DNA of 64,000 nucleotides from Promethearchaeota archaeon (GCA_019057795.1 JAHLWS010000046.1:1-64000); one strand, 5' to 3'; counted from the first letter of the stretch, positions 17,545-27,381 are shown. Notes: generated by a model from the sequence alone, not told the origin. Translations and numbers: made by a program.

Positions 17545-19770
17545 ATGACTGTTGATTTGCTTAAGTTTGAAAAGGATTTACAATATATTGAAAAATATTT
17601 GCTAAAAAAAGATATCAAACAATCTGATAATTACAAAGAGTGGTTTGATTATTTCATTAAAATTTACGGAAAAAAACACACTGATGTCCATCTCTATGTA
17701 GTCTTTTCGTTTATTTATTTTATAGCACTATTATTTATAGTAAAATACGTCTTAAATCAAGAGATAACATTTCAATCCAAACAATTTTCAAATAATTTCT
17801 TTAAAAATTTGAAGAATGATGTTAAAAAAAAGTTAAATTTTGAGATAGGAAACGAAATTAGTTATTTTCACCCACTTTTTGATGCTTTAGAAGAATTAGA
17901 TCCACCCGCTTTCGATAGTTTGATCAATCTAATCACTGCTGAGATATTTTCATTAGATGATAACCCTGAATATATGTTTGATAGCGTAATCCAAACCTTT
18001 TTATCCACTTACATAAGGCATAAATCTGGAGAATTTTACACTCCACCGTTCTTAGTCAAAAAAATGGTTAAAGAATCGTATATATTTGGTTCGAAAGTCC
18101 TCGATCCTTGCTGTGGTTCCGGAAACTTTTTAGTTGAAATTGTAAAAACTATAATAAACTCTCATAACTCAGAGAAAGAGAAAGTTGCGGCTCTTAATAA
18201 TATTCATGGTTACGATATCAATCCAATTTCGATTTTTATAACTAAAATCAATTTCTTGTTCTTACTCAAGGAAAAGACATCCAAAGTCGATTTGAACCTG
18301 TATGTAACCGATTATTTATTCAAGGAAGAAGTAAGTGTAAACGACGATTTTGATTTGATAATTGGAAATCCTCCTTGGTTTACTTTAAGAGACATAGATT
18401 CTCCTGATTACCAGAAAACGATAAAAAAGCTATCGGAAAAACTAGAGATAAAGCCGCAACCGAAAAACATCTTAAATATTGAGATTGCCTCGCTGTTTTT
18501 CTATAAAGCTAAGACATCAAACATGAAAAATAACGCAAAAATATTCTTTGTTATCACCGAAGGAGTTATAAATGGCTCTCATGCGGCTCGTTTCCGTAAT
18601 TTTAAGGGCTTCAAAAACATTAAAATCTGGAAGTTTACTCGTGAAATTACTAAAGTATTCAACGTGGATTTTATTTGTATCTTTGCTCAAAAATCTGCTG
18701 AAAATTTACAAAAATATAATATAGAAATCCCTGTACATTTATTTTCAATAAAAGAAAAAAGAAAAAAATTAACTTATTTTGAATTAATAGATTTAAAGTT
18801 AGAAAAAATTGAAATCCTGGTTCCGTATCTAATCGAAACGAAAGGAGACAAAACTTACACTAACAAACTGATCACAGAAGAAGATTATAAAAAACTAATT
18901 CCAATTAAAGTAAGCGAATACAAAAAGCTTTTCCATAAAGGCGCAGATTTAAATCCCAGGAATTTAATATTTATAAATTGTGAAATATATAATACCTCTC
19001 TGGTAAAAATTAATCCGGACACCCGAATTTTTAAGAGAGCAAAAGAACCTTGGAATAAAATTGAATTTAAGGACGAGTTAGTCGAGAAAAAATACATATT
19101 TAAAGTAATCAAAAGCACAGAGCTGGTGAAATTCTTTGTTTACGGTTATTACGACGTCTTTTTACCGCTAAGCAGAGGGAACTTGCGTTTTGATTATTCC
19201 TCGTTAGGAAAGAACGCTAAGGTTTTCTACGATAAGATAAACGAAATCTATTTGAATCATAAAAAAGAAACGACTAAAAACGAATCCTTGATGGATAACT
19301 TAAATAGATGGTCTAAGTTAATAAATAAACGGCAAACATCCAAAACTAAAGTAGTTTACAACAATTCGGGATCGGTTGTCAACGCGGCTGTCGTTCAAGG
19401 GGACTTCATTATAACTGGAGATTTAAGTTTTTACTCAACAGACGACCTAAACGAAGCTTATTACTTATCAGCAGTTCTAAACTCGCCGTTAATGACGAAA
19501 CAAGTTAAAATAAAAAAAAGCTCAAGACACATTTTTAAAATTCCTTTCGAAGTTCCAATTAAAAAGTTTGGCAATTCCGATAAAAATCATTTGAAACTAG
19601 CGGAATTAGCAAAAAAGGCTCAGAAACTCTCCAAATCTGTTACCATTGACATTCTGGAAAAAAACAATAATAACATTTCTAAAATCAAAATACAAAAGGC
19701 TCTTTCAAAGAACTTATCTCTAATATTAAAACAAATCGACGATATCCTAAATAATGAATTGAAATCTTGA
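17545..19770 (+). CDS. adenine-specific DNA methyltransferase, orphan type
   Basis: A 741-residue class I methyltransferase. The AdoMet site is VLDPCCGSGNFLVEI (motif I, about 192-206) after the typical lead-in GEFYTPPFLVKKMV; the catalytic motif IV is DLIIGNPPW (about 275-283), giving N6-adenine methylation. Residues 300-560 continue the Eco57I/N6-MTase fold, and the C-terminal 180 residues, with LNSPLMTKQVKIKKSSRHIFKIPF in pieces, look like a TaqI-type target-recognition region. A hydrophobic patch (VVFSFIYFIALLFIVKYV) lies near residues 50-68. No nuclease motif and no restriction gene are seen nearby, so it could be an orphan methylase or a damaged type IIG enzyme. Confidence 0.8.
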   Translation: MTVDLLKFEKDLQYIEKYLLKKDIKQSDNYKEWFDYFIKIYGKKHTDVHLYVVFSFIYFIALLFIVKYVLNQEITFQSKQFSNNFFKNLKNDVKKKLNFEIGNEISYFHPLFDALEELDPPAFDSLINLITAEIFSLDDNPEYMFDSVIQTFLSTYIRHKSGEFYTPPFLVKKMVKESYIFGSKVLDPCCGSGNFLVEIVKTIINSHNSEKEKVAALNNIHGYDINPISIFITKINFLFLLKEKTSKVDLNLYVTDYLFKEEVSVNDDFDLIIGNPPWFTLRDIDSPDYQKTIKKLSEKLEIKPQPKNILNIEIASLFFYKAKTSNMKNNAKIFFVITEGVINGSHAARFRNFKGFKNIKIWKFTREITKVFNVDFICIFAQKSAENLQKYNIEIPVHLFSIKEKRKKLTYFELIDLKLEKIEILVPYLIETKGDKTYTNKLITEEDYKKLIPIKVSEYKKLFHKGADLNPRNLIFINCEIYNTSLVKINPDTRIFKRAKEPWNKIEFKDELVEKKYIFKVIKSTELVKFFVYGYYDVFLPLSRGNLRFDYSSLGKNAKVFYDKINEIYLNHKKETTKNESLMDNLNRWSKLINKRQTSKTKVVYNNSGSVVNAAVVQGDFIITGDLSFYSTDDLNEAYYLSAVLNSPLMTKQVKIKKSSRHIFKIPFEVPIKKFGNSDKNHLKLAELAKKAQKLSKSVTIDILEKNNNNISKIKIQKALSKNLSLILKQIDDILNNELKS

Positions 19771-19856
19771 ACAATTGTATAAATTCTTATTATTTATTAA
19801 ATATTATAATAATATGGTTTTTTTTTAATACCAGATGCAAAATTGCGAGTAATTCG

Positions 19857-20393
19857 GTGAAGTTTTTGAAGAACTATGTTTTTAAGATTATCGTGGGAGG
19901 AAATGGCGGAGTTGGTAAAACTACGCTACTCCGAAGATATGTAGATGGTAATTTTGATGAGTCTACAATTGCAACGGTAGGAGTTGATTTCTTCATAAAA
20001 AAAGTAATCTACGAAAACATAGGGAATTTTACGCTTCAATTGTGGGATTTAGGAGGTCAGAAACGCTTTAGGCACTTGCTCGAAAGCTTTATTATGGGCG
20101 CAAAAGGAGCGCTTTTACTCTTTGACTTAACCAAAATGCCAAAAATAAACGATATTCTGAATTGGGTTAATATTTTCAGAATGCACGATTTAGACCTTCC
20201 CATAGTCCTCATTGGAACTAAACACGATCTTGAGGACGCTATTGCTGTCGACGACGAATCTGCCAATAGTATAAAAAACACGTTTAATATGATCGAATTC
20301 GTGAAAACTTCCTCAAAAACAGGCGATAATATAGGTCTAGTATTTGATATTCTAGTTGAAGAATTAATGAAAAAAAAAAATTTTTACCTTTAA
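19857..20393 (+). CDS. Ras/Rab-like small GTPase
   Basis: A 178-residue small GTPase of eukaryotic type: G1 GGNGGVGKTTLL (14-25), switch I Thr in STIATVGVDF, G3 WDLGGQKRF (63-71) with the catalytic Gln, G4 GTKHDL (TKxD in place of NKxD), and G5 TSSKTG. No C-terminal cysteine is present for prenylation. The open frame starts at 19767, but those 30 extra codons are hydrophobic and lie over the methylase end; the GTG at 19857 gives a normal Rab-like N-terminus. Such GTPases are abundant in Asgard genomes and are thought to act at membranes or as switches; the partner is unknown. Confidence 0.85.
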   Translation: MKFLKNYVFKIIVGGNGGVGKTTLLRRYVDGNFDESTIATVGVDFFIKKVIYENIGNFTLQLWDLGGQKRFRHLLESFIMGAKGALLLFDLTKMPKINDILNWVNIFRMHDLDLPIVLIGTKHDLEDAIAVDDESANSIKNTFNMIEFVKTSSKTGDNIGLVFDILVEELMKKKNFYL

Positions 20394-20428
20394 TTTTGCT
20401 TATTAACTCATTTTTATTGTTTTAAATT

Positions 20429-21220
20429 ATGGACGACGAATTAGTAATTTTAGGTTCTGGAGGTGGGCGTCACCACATCAGAACTCAGTATCGAGCGACG
20501 GGGGGTATTTTGTACAAATTCAACGGAATTCAGGCGCACATAGATCCTGGACCCGGAGCTATCGTACGAATCAACCAATATAAGGAAGATCCTACTAAAA
20601 CAGAATTATTTATCGTTACTCACATGCATATAGACCATTTTAACGATTTGTGCGCGATAATCGAATCCTCTCGAGAACGCCTTCACGATAAAAACTACGA
20701 TTATTTTAAAAAAGGAACTCTGATAACGACCGAAGAGGCGTTAAAATTCGTGCCCCAATATCACCAAGACATGCTCGAATCGATAGTTCCTTTCAAGACA
20801 GGAGATGTTTTTAGTTACAAAGGAGTTGAGATAATCGGTACTAAAGTCATCCACTCTCAAGTCGAAGGATTTGGAGTAAATTTTAATCTAAAAGATTATA
20901 CGATCGCGTTCTCCAGCGACACGAGGGTATTTGAAGGATTCTCCGAACAATTCTCAGGAGTTGACATATTGGTGCTAAATTTGCTTAGACCAGACTCTGT
21001 AGTTTGTCGTCGCCATCTATGTACAGACGAAGTGATACCTTATTTAAACAAAATTAAGCCTTCGCTTAAGGGGTTATTAATTACTCATTTTGGAAGCATT
21101 TTTTCCCAAAAAGATTTCATACCAAGCCAAATCGAAAAGTTAAAGGATAATACCAATATCAATAAAATCATCGCTGCTGAAGATGGAGCAAAAATTAAAA
21201 TTGTTGATTTTCTAAATTAA
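20429..21220 (+). CDS. MBL-fold metallohydrolase, RNase Z-like
   Basis: A 263-residue metallo-beta-lactamase-fold protein. The metal-binding motif THMHIDHFND (HxHxDH) is clear, with further ligands in KVIHS, FSSDT and LITHFGS. The start VILGSGGGRHHIRTQYRAT in part resembles RNase Z/phosphodiesterase types that begin with a G-S-G-G strand. The substrate cannot be told: tRNA 3' end, cyclic phosphate or other phosphodiester. It follows the GTPase gene by 35 bases in the same direction and may be cotranscribed. Confidence 0.8.
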   Translation: MDDELVILGSGGGRHHIRTQYRATGGILYKFNGIQAHIDPGPGAIVRINQYKEDPTKTELFIVTHMHIDHFNDLCAIIESSRERLHDKNYDYFKKGTLITTEEALKFVPQYHQDMLESIVPFKTGDVFSYKGVEIIGTKVIHSQVEGFGVNFNLKDYTIAFSSDTRVFEGFSEQFSGVDILVLNLLRPDSVVCRRHLCTDEVIPYLNKIKPSLKGLLITHFGSIFSQKDFIPSQIEKLKDNTNINKIIAAEDGAKIKIVDFLN

Positions 21221-21343
21221 CTAATAAATTATTGAATTAAAGGGAAATTTAATCTAACCTTTTTATCGATATCTGTACTCCTATAAATTATAATACATAT
21301 TTATTTATAATAACGAAGTAGATCTATTAATAAGAAGGGAAAT

Positions 21344-21472
21344 TTACACGATAATTTGAGCTAACATTGGATTTCGCCCTCTATTAAGCTCTAAGAGTTT
21401 AATTCTCTCCCTGTTTTTGTATTTTTGCTCAAATAAATCGTTCCCTTCCTTTATCCTTAATGTTCTTGGAAT
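21344..21472 (-). pseudogene. start-less open frame, possible gene remnant
   Basis: Within the 346-base gap 21221-21566, one - frame is open for 42 codons and ends at the TAA 21344-21346. It reads like protein (FEQKYKNRERIKLLELNRG) but has no proper start, and a stop lies just before it. It may be the end of a decayed gene. Nothing else is evident in this gap apart from TATA-like AT-rich patches at about 21280-21310. Confidence 0.2.
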
Positions 21473-21566
21473 TCAAAACTGTTTAAAGATAACGGAATTC
21501 CGGATTTAAATTGAGTAAAAAAAAAAATAAAAAGAGTACTGATAAAATCATTAAAAGTATTTCAAA

Positions 21567-23012
21567 TCAGTCTGTTTTTTTAGGTTTGGACTTTTCTGAT
21601 AGGGATTTAAGGAATTCTTTTTCCTTCTCTTCGTGAAGTTCCATTATGTACTTCTTCTTTTTTAGCCACTCAGGACCATCCAAAGGGTACCATCGTAGAG
21701 TTAGAGCGCTTAAAACCAAAAGTATTGCCGGGACGATACAAAATGCGATTAAAATGCCAGTTAGAGCAATCACATCTTGAGCCTGTTTTACATCTACGCC
21801 ATCTACTATTATTGGCGCTTTAAACCCAAAACCGATAATGATAGCCAGGAACAGTGCGTTAGCTATGGAAATTGCGGGTTTAGTTACAATTGCGTTGACT
21901 CCACCATAAATTGCTTCTCTTCGTTTTCCTGTTATGAGCTCGTCGTTGTCAATTGCGTCACCCATTAACGCAAAGTTAGCGATTGACATACCTGCATATC
22001 CAATTCCAATAAATAGAAACGAAATTGCAGCTAACATTGAATTGTATCCAATTATAAATAGTAGAACTAATCCTGCGGTAATTAAATATGCGTCCATAAT
22101 CATAGTCTTTTTAGGCTGCCATTTTGCGATTTTTTTCATATTTATAATCATTCCAAGGATAATTCCTATAATCAAGGCAAGTAACATGTAAATCGGAGAT
22201 TGCCCGGATATGATATAATCAATATAGTAGAGAAGTCCCGTTAAGATAATAGGGTAGATTATACCAAGCAGAAAAGCAGGGATCATTAATAACCAAAACG
22301 GCTTATTTTTTAACGTCAATTTCAACCCTACTATGAAGCCTTCGTGCTCTTGTAACTGAGCAAACAGGTTTTCTTTGATTCCGAAAGATGTGATGAATAA
22401 TAGCAACGAACTTCCAAGCCCAATTGTTATAATTACAGGTGCGAACAAAGGATGAGTTCCTTCTTGACCAGTAAGTAAAACAACAGGTATGACTAAGCCA
22501 AGTACTAAATTGATCATACCTATTAGTCCACTATATACGCCAATACTTGCGCGCTGTTTAGCCGTCACAGCAATTTCGTTAGGAAGCGAAAAGAAACACA
22601 CTCCAACGATCGTAAACATCGTATCTAACAAAAAAAGAGCCGCTAAAAAATTGATAAATAGCCCAACTTGGTTATCCAAGGGGGATATTGGGAACCAGCA
22701 GAATATGAATGCTAATCCATAGAAAATTGAACCGTAACGAATATAGGGAATCCTTCTACCAATTTTAGTTCTCGTATTGTCGACAATGTAAGAGGCAATG
22801 GGGTCGTTTAAAGTATTCCAGATGGCAAATATCAACCAACCAATCATTAATAAGCCCGCATCTGCACCAAGTTTTATTTGATAGAAAAAAGTAAGATTTG
22901 CGAACACCAGCCCGTTTAATAAACCGTTAGCTAAACCCCCTATACTGAAGCTTAACTTTATTTTTGCCGAAACAAATTCTTCTGGTAATTCGATATTTTC
23001 TTTTATATTCAT
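21567..23012 (-). CDS. GPH-type MFS sugar transporter
   Basis: A 481-residue permease with about 12 membrane helices of the glycoside-pentoside-hexuronide (MelB-like) family. Diagnostic stretches are WNTLNDPIASYIVDNTRTKI followed by GRRIPYIRYG in the first half, and FALMGDAIDNDELITGKRRE in the second half. Family members are cation-coupled sugar symporters; the substrate is unknown. The frame opens at a TTG at 23018, but the ATG two codons on (23012) is the likely start. The cytosolic tail is lysine- and glutamate-rich. It is a single-gene unit. Confidence 0.85.
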   Translation of the reverse strand: MNIKENIELPEEFVSAKIKLSFSIGGLANGLLNGLVFANLTFFYQIKLGADAGLLMIGWLIFAIWNTLNDPIASYIVDNTRTKIGRRIPYIRYGSIFYGLAFIFCWFPISPLDNQVGLFINFLAALFLLDTMFTIVGVCFFSLPNEIAVTAKQRASIGVYSGLIGMINLVLGLVIPVVLLTGQEGTHPLFAPVIITIGLGSSLLLFITSFGIKENLFAQLQEHEGFIVGLKLTLKNKPFWLLMIPAFLLGIIYPIILTGLLYYIDYIISGQSPIYMLLALIIGIILGMIINMKKIAKWQPKKTMIMDAYLITAGLVLLFIIGYNSMLAAISFLFIGIGYAGMSIANFALMGDAIDNDELITGKRREAIYGGVNAIVTKPAISIANALFLAIIIGFGFKAPIIVDGVDVKQAQDVIALTGILIAFCIVPAILLVLSALTLRWYPLDGPEWLKKKKYIMELHEEKEKEFLKSLSEKSKPKKTD

Positions 23013-23122
23013 AATCAATGTTCGTATTATTATTATTTAAAACCTCTACTTATGATAGTCAATAAATATATCTGAATAAATTGGAATTGTTTAATTAAGT
23101 AGCTATTGGAGTAGAAATAGAA

Positions 23123-23266
23123 TTAATTTAAAGAGATCCAATGTTTGCATACGATACATTGAAGTATTCTTTCTAATTTGCCGGAGTTTCTCTTAAATAC
23201 TCTATTAGCCATGATATTTCCGCATTTTTTGCAAATATGTAACTTCTTAACTGATACTTTCTCCAT
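23123..23266 (-). CDS. small zinc-ribbon protein
   Basis: A 47-residue ORF starting with ATG at 23266. It contains a compact zinc ribbon: HICKKCGNIM and, 20 residues on, QCIVCKHWI. Such mini-ribbons occur as desulforedoxin-like proteins or as RNA/DNA-binding accessory proteins. Its clear CxxC...CxxC spacing and ATG support a real gene. It sits alone in the 460-base gap between the sugar transporter and the PHP gene, where I see nothing else. Confidence 0.6.
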   Translation of the reverse strand: MEKVSVKKLHICKKCGNIMANRVFKRNSGKLERILQCIVCKHWISLN

Positions 23267-23472
23267 TAACGATAGTCTTCTCCAGAATAGATTTTAGAAA
23301 GAACTTCAAAGATTTTTGCCATATATTCTTCTAAAAAAAAAATTACAATCAGAATAAATACATCTATTTTGTAAAATTAATAGGTTAAGGGTTAATAAAT
23401 TTGTTTTAATAGAAAATAATTGAAGAATCTGAATAAAAACTATAAAATTCAAAAAACTTTTTGATATAATGG

Positions 23473-25365
23473 CTACAATTTATTAATCAGCCATATGGGG
23501 CTTGCCCATGCCATATTTTCGTCCTCAAGAATTATCCGAGGATAATAAAAAGCAAACTTTTCTTTACTATTTGTGTGAGTTAGAGAAAATTCTTCAAAAT
23601 TCTCGTCGTCAATTAAGTTGAATTCTGTTCTAGTTGAATTCACATCAAAAGTCTTATAGATTGAATTATTTCTGATTATTTCTACTTTATCAATTTTAAT
23701 TGGGCTTATTACTTTCACAATAATTTCTCTTTTAGACTGTAATTGAGAAAATACTTCTAAATCTATAATGTCACCCATGAAAAATTGAGCTAAGTGAAAT
23801 TCTATAATAACCCTTGGTCCCGTTGAGCCGTAACAACGACGATTAAGTAAAGCGTTCCATATTGACTCTTTAGTTAGTTGTTTTGCCCAAACCGCCATGA
23901 TTCCAGAGGGATAAATACCATTATCGGGATCGCCTGGCCCGGAAGGGTAAATGCCAAAATGATCGTCTCCACCGGCTGTAAAACCCAATTTATATCCTCT
24001 CTTTAAAGCGTCTTGAACAAAAGAACCACTCTTTTCTAAAATTGGTCCCCGCTTTCTAGCATACTTTCCATAGCCAAAAAATTTATACCTTGGAGGGAGA
24101 GGATTACCATCCTTATAGGAATATTCTTGATTCCCCCAAGTAGAATATATTTCTACTAATTTCTCTATGGAATTGTCAAAGTAATCCCAATTACGATATC
24201 CTGGCCTTAAAGCAGTATGGTGAGCAATTAACAAAACTTTTCCGTTATGAGATTTCAGATTTTTTATCAATTTCTTTGTAGAATTATACTTATTAACATC
24301 AGACCTTAAAATCGGTAGATCCTCATCGTAATGATATATACAAATATCTCCATATCCAGTGTACCAATATCCATATTCGTATCCGAAAAAAGAAACGAAT
24401 TCTGCGGAGTGATATTTTTTTACAGTTCGCTTAATTTCTTCAAAATCTTCGTCAGAAGTTTCCCATTTATGATCGTGGTCTGTTACCGTCCCAAAGTTTA
24501 ATCCTGCATTTATTAGATTCTTAAAATACTCCTCTACATCTCTCATTCCATCGCTCTTATTAGAGTGTCCATGTATATAGCCCCAGAATAATTTCTTTTC
24601 ATTAAGTTCATCAATACATATGATGGGGTTAGATTTAAAGTAAGAACCATTGTAAAAAGCTTCGATGGAGTAAGTGCCAGATTCAGAAATTTTAAAATCG
24701 TATTTCTTAAAAATTCCTTCGTTTTCTTCCTTAAATTCTAAACTTGCTATGTAATCTCTATCTTTAGAATTTGTTGATTTGTACAATTGTATGTTATCGG
24801 AGAAGTTTTTTATTAAATTATTAAACTTGTCCTCAACCCTTATTAATATTTTGAATTCCTTGTTGGCACTTACGATTGAGGGGCAAATTATTGTAACGTG
24901 ATCAAATTTCTTGTTAATAACATTAATAATGGGACAAATATCTGGAGTTACTAACTTCTGATTTCGTAATTTGATTAAGACTTCTACTTTTTTATTTTGT
25001 TCTACTAACGATTGAACTAGCGTTTTAAAAACATTAAGTTCGAAAACAGTCCCTGCTTTAATTCCACTTTCCTCGCAGACAATATATTTAATTAAAAGTT
25101 CTTTTCCAGAAATAAGTGCTGGAACTAATTTTACTTGCGAGCTTAGGCTCAATTTAACGTACCCTTTCATTTGCGGGTCGTAGGGCTGCAAGTAATACCA
25201 ATCGTTTTTATTGTTTCTTCCTCCACGAAATCTAAAAATTATAGAAGAACCATTAGGAATATCTTGATTTACTGAAAAATTAATCGAAATGTCGCTTAGA
25301 GTTCTGACATTTACGCATTTAGGTTCTACTTTTAGGTTTTGTAATTTAATTTCAAGCTCTTCCAA
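23473..25365 (-). CDS. PHP-domain protein, DUF3604-like
   Basis: A 630-residue protein. Residues 1-255 look like two beta-sandwich domains. The PHP metal-dependent phosphoesterase part begins at about 260: WGYIHGHSNKSDGMRD (HxH), then TDHDHKW, FFGYEYGY, LIAHHTALRPG and FTAGGDDHFG, which together supply the three-metal site. A final beta domain follows. DUF3604-type proteins are predicted phosphoesterases, and some are linked to surface polymers. No signal peptide is seen. The start is TTG at 25365, only 12 bases after the EamA stop, so the two genes form an operon. Confidence 0.75.
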   Translation of the reverse strand: MEELEIKLQNLKVEPKCVNVRTLSDISINFSVNQDIPNGSSIIFRFRGGRNNKNDWYYLQPYDPQMKGYVKLSLSSQVKLVPALISGKELLIKYIVCEESGIKAGTVFELNVFKTLVQSLVEQNKKVEVLIKLRNQKLVTPDICPIINVINKKFDHVTIICPSIVSANKEFKILIRVEDKFNNLIKNFSDNIQLYKSTNSKDRDYIASLEFKEENEGIFKKYDFKISESGTYSIEAFYNGSYFKSNPIICIDELNEKKLFWGYIHGHSNKSDGMRDVEEYFKNLINAGLNFGTVTDHDHKWETSDEDFEEIKRTVKKYHSAEFVSFFGYEYGYWYTGYGDICIYHYDEDLPILRSDVNKYNSTKKLIKNLKSHNGKVLLIAHHTALRPGYRNWDYFDNSIEKLVEIYSTWGNQEYSYKDGNPLPPRYKFFGYGKYARKRGPILEKSGSFVQDALKRGYKLGFTAGGDDHFGIYPSGPGDPDNGIYPSGIMAVWAKQLTKESIWNALLNRRCYGSTGPRVIIEFHLAQFFMGDIIDLEVFSQLQSKREIIVKVISPIKIDKVEIIRNNSIYKTFDVNSTRTEFNLIDDENFEEFSLTHTNSKEKFAFYYPRIILEDENMAWASPIWLINKL

Positions 25366-25377
25366 ATTATAATTTCA

Positions 25378-26286
25378 CTAATCTTTTTTATTATTTTTAG
25401 TTTTATTTTTTAGAACAGTAATCAAAATTGCTATAAAAATTAAAGCGCATCCTAACCAACCCATCCAGTTCATTGTTTCGTTGCCGATAATGAAAGAAGC
25501 AAAAATTACAGCAAATACGGGTTCTAAAGTAAAGATTATTGCCGTTTGAGATGGTCCTTGATGTTGCTGACTCCAATTTTGAAAGATAAAAGTTCCAGCT
25601 GTAACGATAACCCCCATATAAATCATAATCAACCAAAAAGGTAAACCCACATTTATTAAATCGAATGTCTCATTAAATAGAAACGAGCTTCCAAAACAAA
25701 ATAAACTAATTGTAGTTAGTTGAACGATCGAATAGAGGTAAACGTCTACAAGTTTAACGAATTTATCGGTTAATACGATATGAAACGCACAAAAAACAGC
25801 GCAAATAAGAACTAAAAAATCTCCAACTACGATACCTGATTCTCCCTCTAATAATAATAAGGCCATACCAATCACAGAAATAATTACGGCTAGCCAAATC
25901 CTCTTTTTTAGCTTTTTTTTAAACCAAAACCAGGTTAAAAAAGGCACCATGATAGTGCTTAAACCCGTGATAAAGCCTGCCTTACCCGCACTAGTAGTTT
26001 GAAGACCAAACGTTTGAAAAATAATTGCAAAACAATAAATTAAGCCGGTTAAAGCACCATATAAGATAATTTTCTTGTTAATTTTTTTTATGTGAATAAA
26101 ATATGGAAGAAAACCAATGATTGCTAAAGAAAACCGAATGCCAAGATATAAGAAAATTGGTACAGTTTGAATTAGGTTTTTTGTAATTATAAATGTTGTG
26201 CCCCATAGAATAGTTGTGGATATCAATAGGATATTAGCTATTACCTTCTGCTTAGATGATGGAGCGTGATTATTTTTTTTTTCCAT
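25378..26286 (-). CDS. EamA/DMT transporter
   Basis: A 302-residue permease with ten predicted helices in two EamA repeats. Typical motifs are TTILWGTTFIITKNL in TM1 and, in the second repeat, TAIIFTLEPVFAVIFA, which matches the family signature of TM9. Such carriers export or import amino acids and other small metabolites; the substrate is not deducible. It is the intact copy of a pair: a truncated relative lies at 27127-27381, sharing a 60-base identical stretch. It is cotranscribed with the PHP gene. Confidence 0.85.
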   Translation of the reverse strand: MEKKNNHAPSSKQKVIANILLISTTILWGTTFIITKNLIQTVPIFLYLGIRFSLAIIGFLPYFIHIKKINKKIILYGALTGLIYCFAIIFQTFGLQTTSAGKAGFITGLSTIMVPFLTWFWFKKKLKKRIWLAVIISVIGMALLLLEGESGIVVGDFLVLICAVFCAFHIVLTDKFVKLVDVYLYSIVQLTTISLFCFGSSFLFNETFDLINVGLPFWLIMIYMGVIVTAGTFIFQNWSQQHQGPSQTAIIFTLEPVFAVIFASFIIGNETMNWMGWLGCALIFIAILITVLKNKTKNNKKD

Positions 26287-26412
26287 TCTATTTTCTATAA
26301 TTTTTTCTAAAAATTAGACTTGTTTATTTTTAGATAGTTATGAAAAAATTAGTTTGATGAATTTCTTTAATTATTAAGAGATTTTGCTTATTATATCTAT
26401 AAACAAGAAATT

Positions 26413-26422
26413 AAAAAAAAAA
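26413..26422 (-). terminator. U-tract terminator
   Basis: A run of ten A on the + strand, thus a T-tract on the - strand, 37 bases behind the stop of the protease fragment at 26459. It fits archaeal termination. Confidence 0.35.
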
Positions 26423-26458
26423 GAATTAATTATTTTGGTTCTTTCTCAATATTAGATA

Positions 26459-27126
26459 TTATGCATGATATACATTGATAGTATATTCTGCAGGTCCTTG
26501 ATTAGAACTAACTATTAATAGTACATATCCATCTTTTTCAATATACCCTTCCAGTAATTCAGTGGCAATTTCGGTAATATCGTCAACATCAATAGTGACA
26601 ATGTTATTATATATTGGACCATTACCATTTTCTTCAACTGCGATGAGAGTTACTAAGAAATCCGTTTCTGGATTTGGTGGAAATGTGAAAGTAATAATAT
26701 CATCAGCATTATCTATTATTGCTCCATCAATTGCTATGTTATCAACCCACCAACCAGGGTCTTCAAAAGCCCAATCTGTCATATAACGGAATCCAATAAG
26801 AATTGATTGTCCTGCAAAAGCAGAAACATCAAAACCCATATTCATCCATTCACCACTCAATCCAGTTAAACCCGGAAGATTTTCTATTATAGCTGGGTAA
26901 GCACCTGGATCGTGGTCATAAGTTGTATAATCGTTTGCTAGTGAAAACCAAGTCGCCCCGCCATCAGTTGATACTTGGACAAATCCATAGTCCCATAAAT
27001 TTTCAATTTCGTAATATGTATCAAATGATAAGGTAGTTGCTGATACAGACAAATCAACTGCTGCAAGAATTTGTAAGTCTGCTTCGCTAACTGCAGGTGT
27101 AGAGTACCATTCAAGGTTATTGCTAG
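26459..27126 (-). pseudogene. C-terminal fragment of a second secreted metalloprotease
   Basis: The frame encodes only the C-terminal region of an exported M6/immune-inhibitor-A-like protease: a MAM-like jelly-roll domain (VQVSTDGGATWFSLAND, then WWVDNIAIDG) and a final beta domain ending EYTINVYHA. The catalytic part and signal peptide are absent, and the frame begins directly at the junction with a broken EamA gene. The nearby intact protease (27610-29739) has a related WDYGYVEVHD/YTLEDL jelly-roll but a different end, so this piece came from a paralogue. The TTG at 27130 is not a credible start. I read it as a deletion remnant. Confidence 0.7.
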
Positions 27127-27186
27127 ACAATAAATTAAGCCGGTTAAAGCACCATATAAGATAATTTTCTTGTTAATTTTTTTTAT
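27127..27186 (+). repeat. 60-bp perfect repeat of 26032-26091
   Basis: The 60 bases from 27127 are identical to 26032-26091 inside the intact EamA gene, in the same orientation, followed by one mismatch and 11 more matching bases. The repeat begins exactly at the point where EamA homology stops and protease sequence starts. Beyond it the two EamA copies diverge to roughly three matches in four. Confidence 0.85.
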
Positions 27187-27381
27187 ATGAATAAAATAGG
27201 GAATAAATCCAATAATCGCGATTGAAAACCTTATTCCGAGGTATAGAAAAATGGGAACTTCTTGAGTGAGATTTTTAGTAATTATGAAAGATGTGCCCCA
27301 CAAAAGAGTAGTTAATACCAATAGAATATTTGCAATCGTTTTGGGGTTGATTCTATAATTTTTTTTGGTTTTAATCACCAT
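27127..27381 (-). pseudogene. truncated EamA transporter
   Basis: The first 85 or so codons of an EamA permease, closely related to the gene at 25378-26286 (shared stretches include PIFLYLGIRFS, YFIHIKKINKKIILYGALTG). After residue 85 the reading runs on out of frame into protease sequence until a stop at 26938, giving a meaningless tail. Only the first two or three membrane helices remain, so it cannot be a working transporter. The 60 bases next to the junction are identical to the intact copy, while the rest of this fragment is clearly more diverged. Confidence 0.75.
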
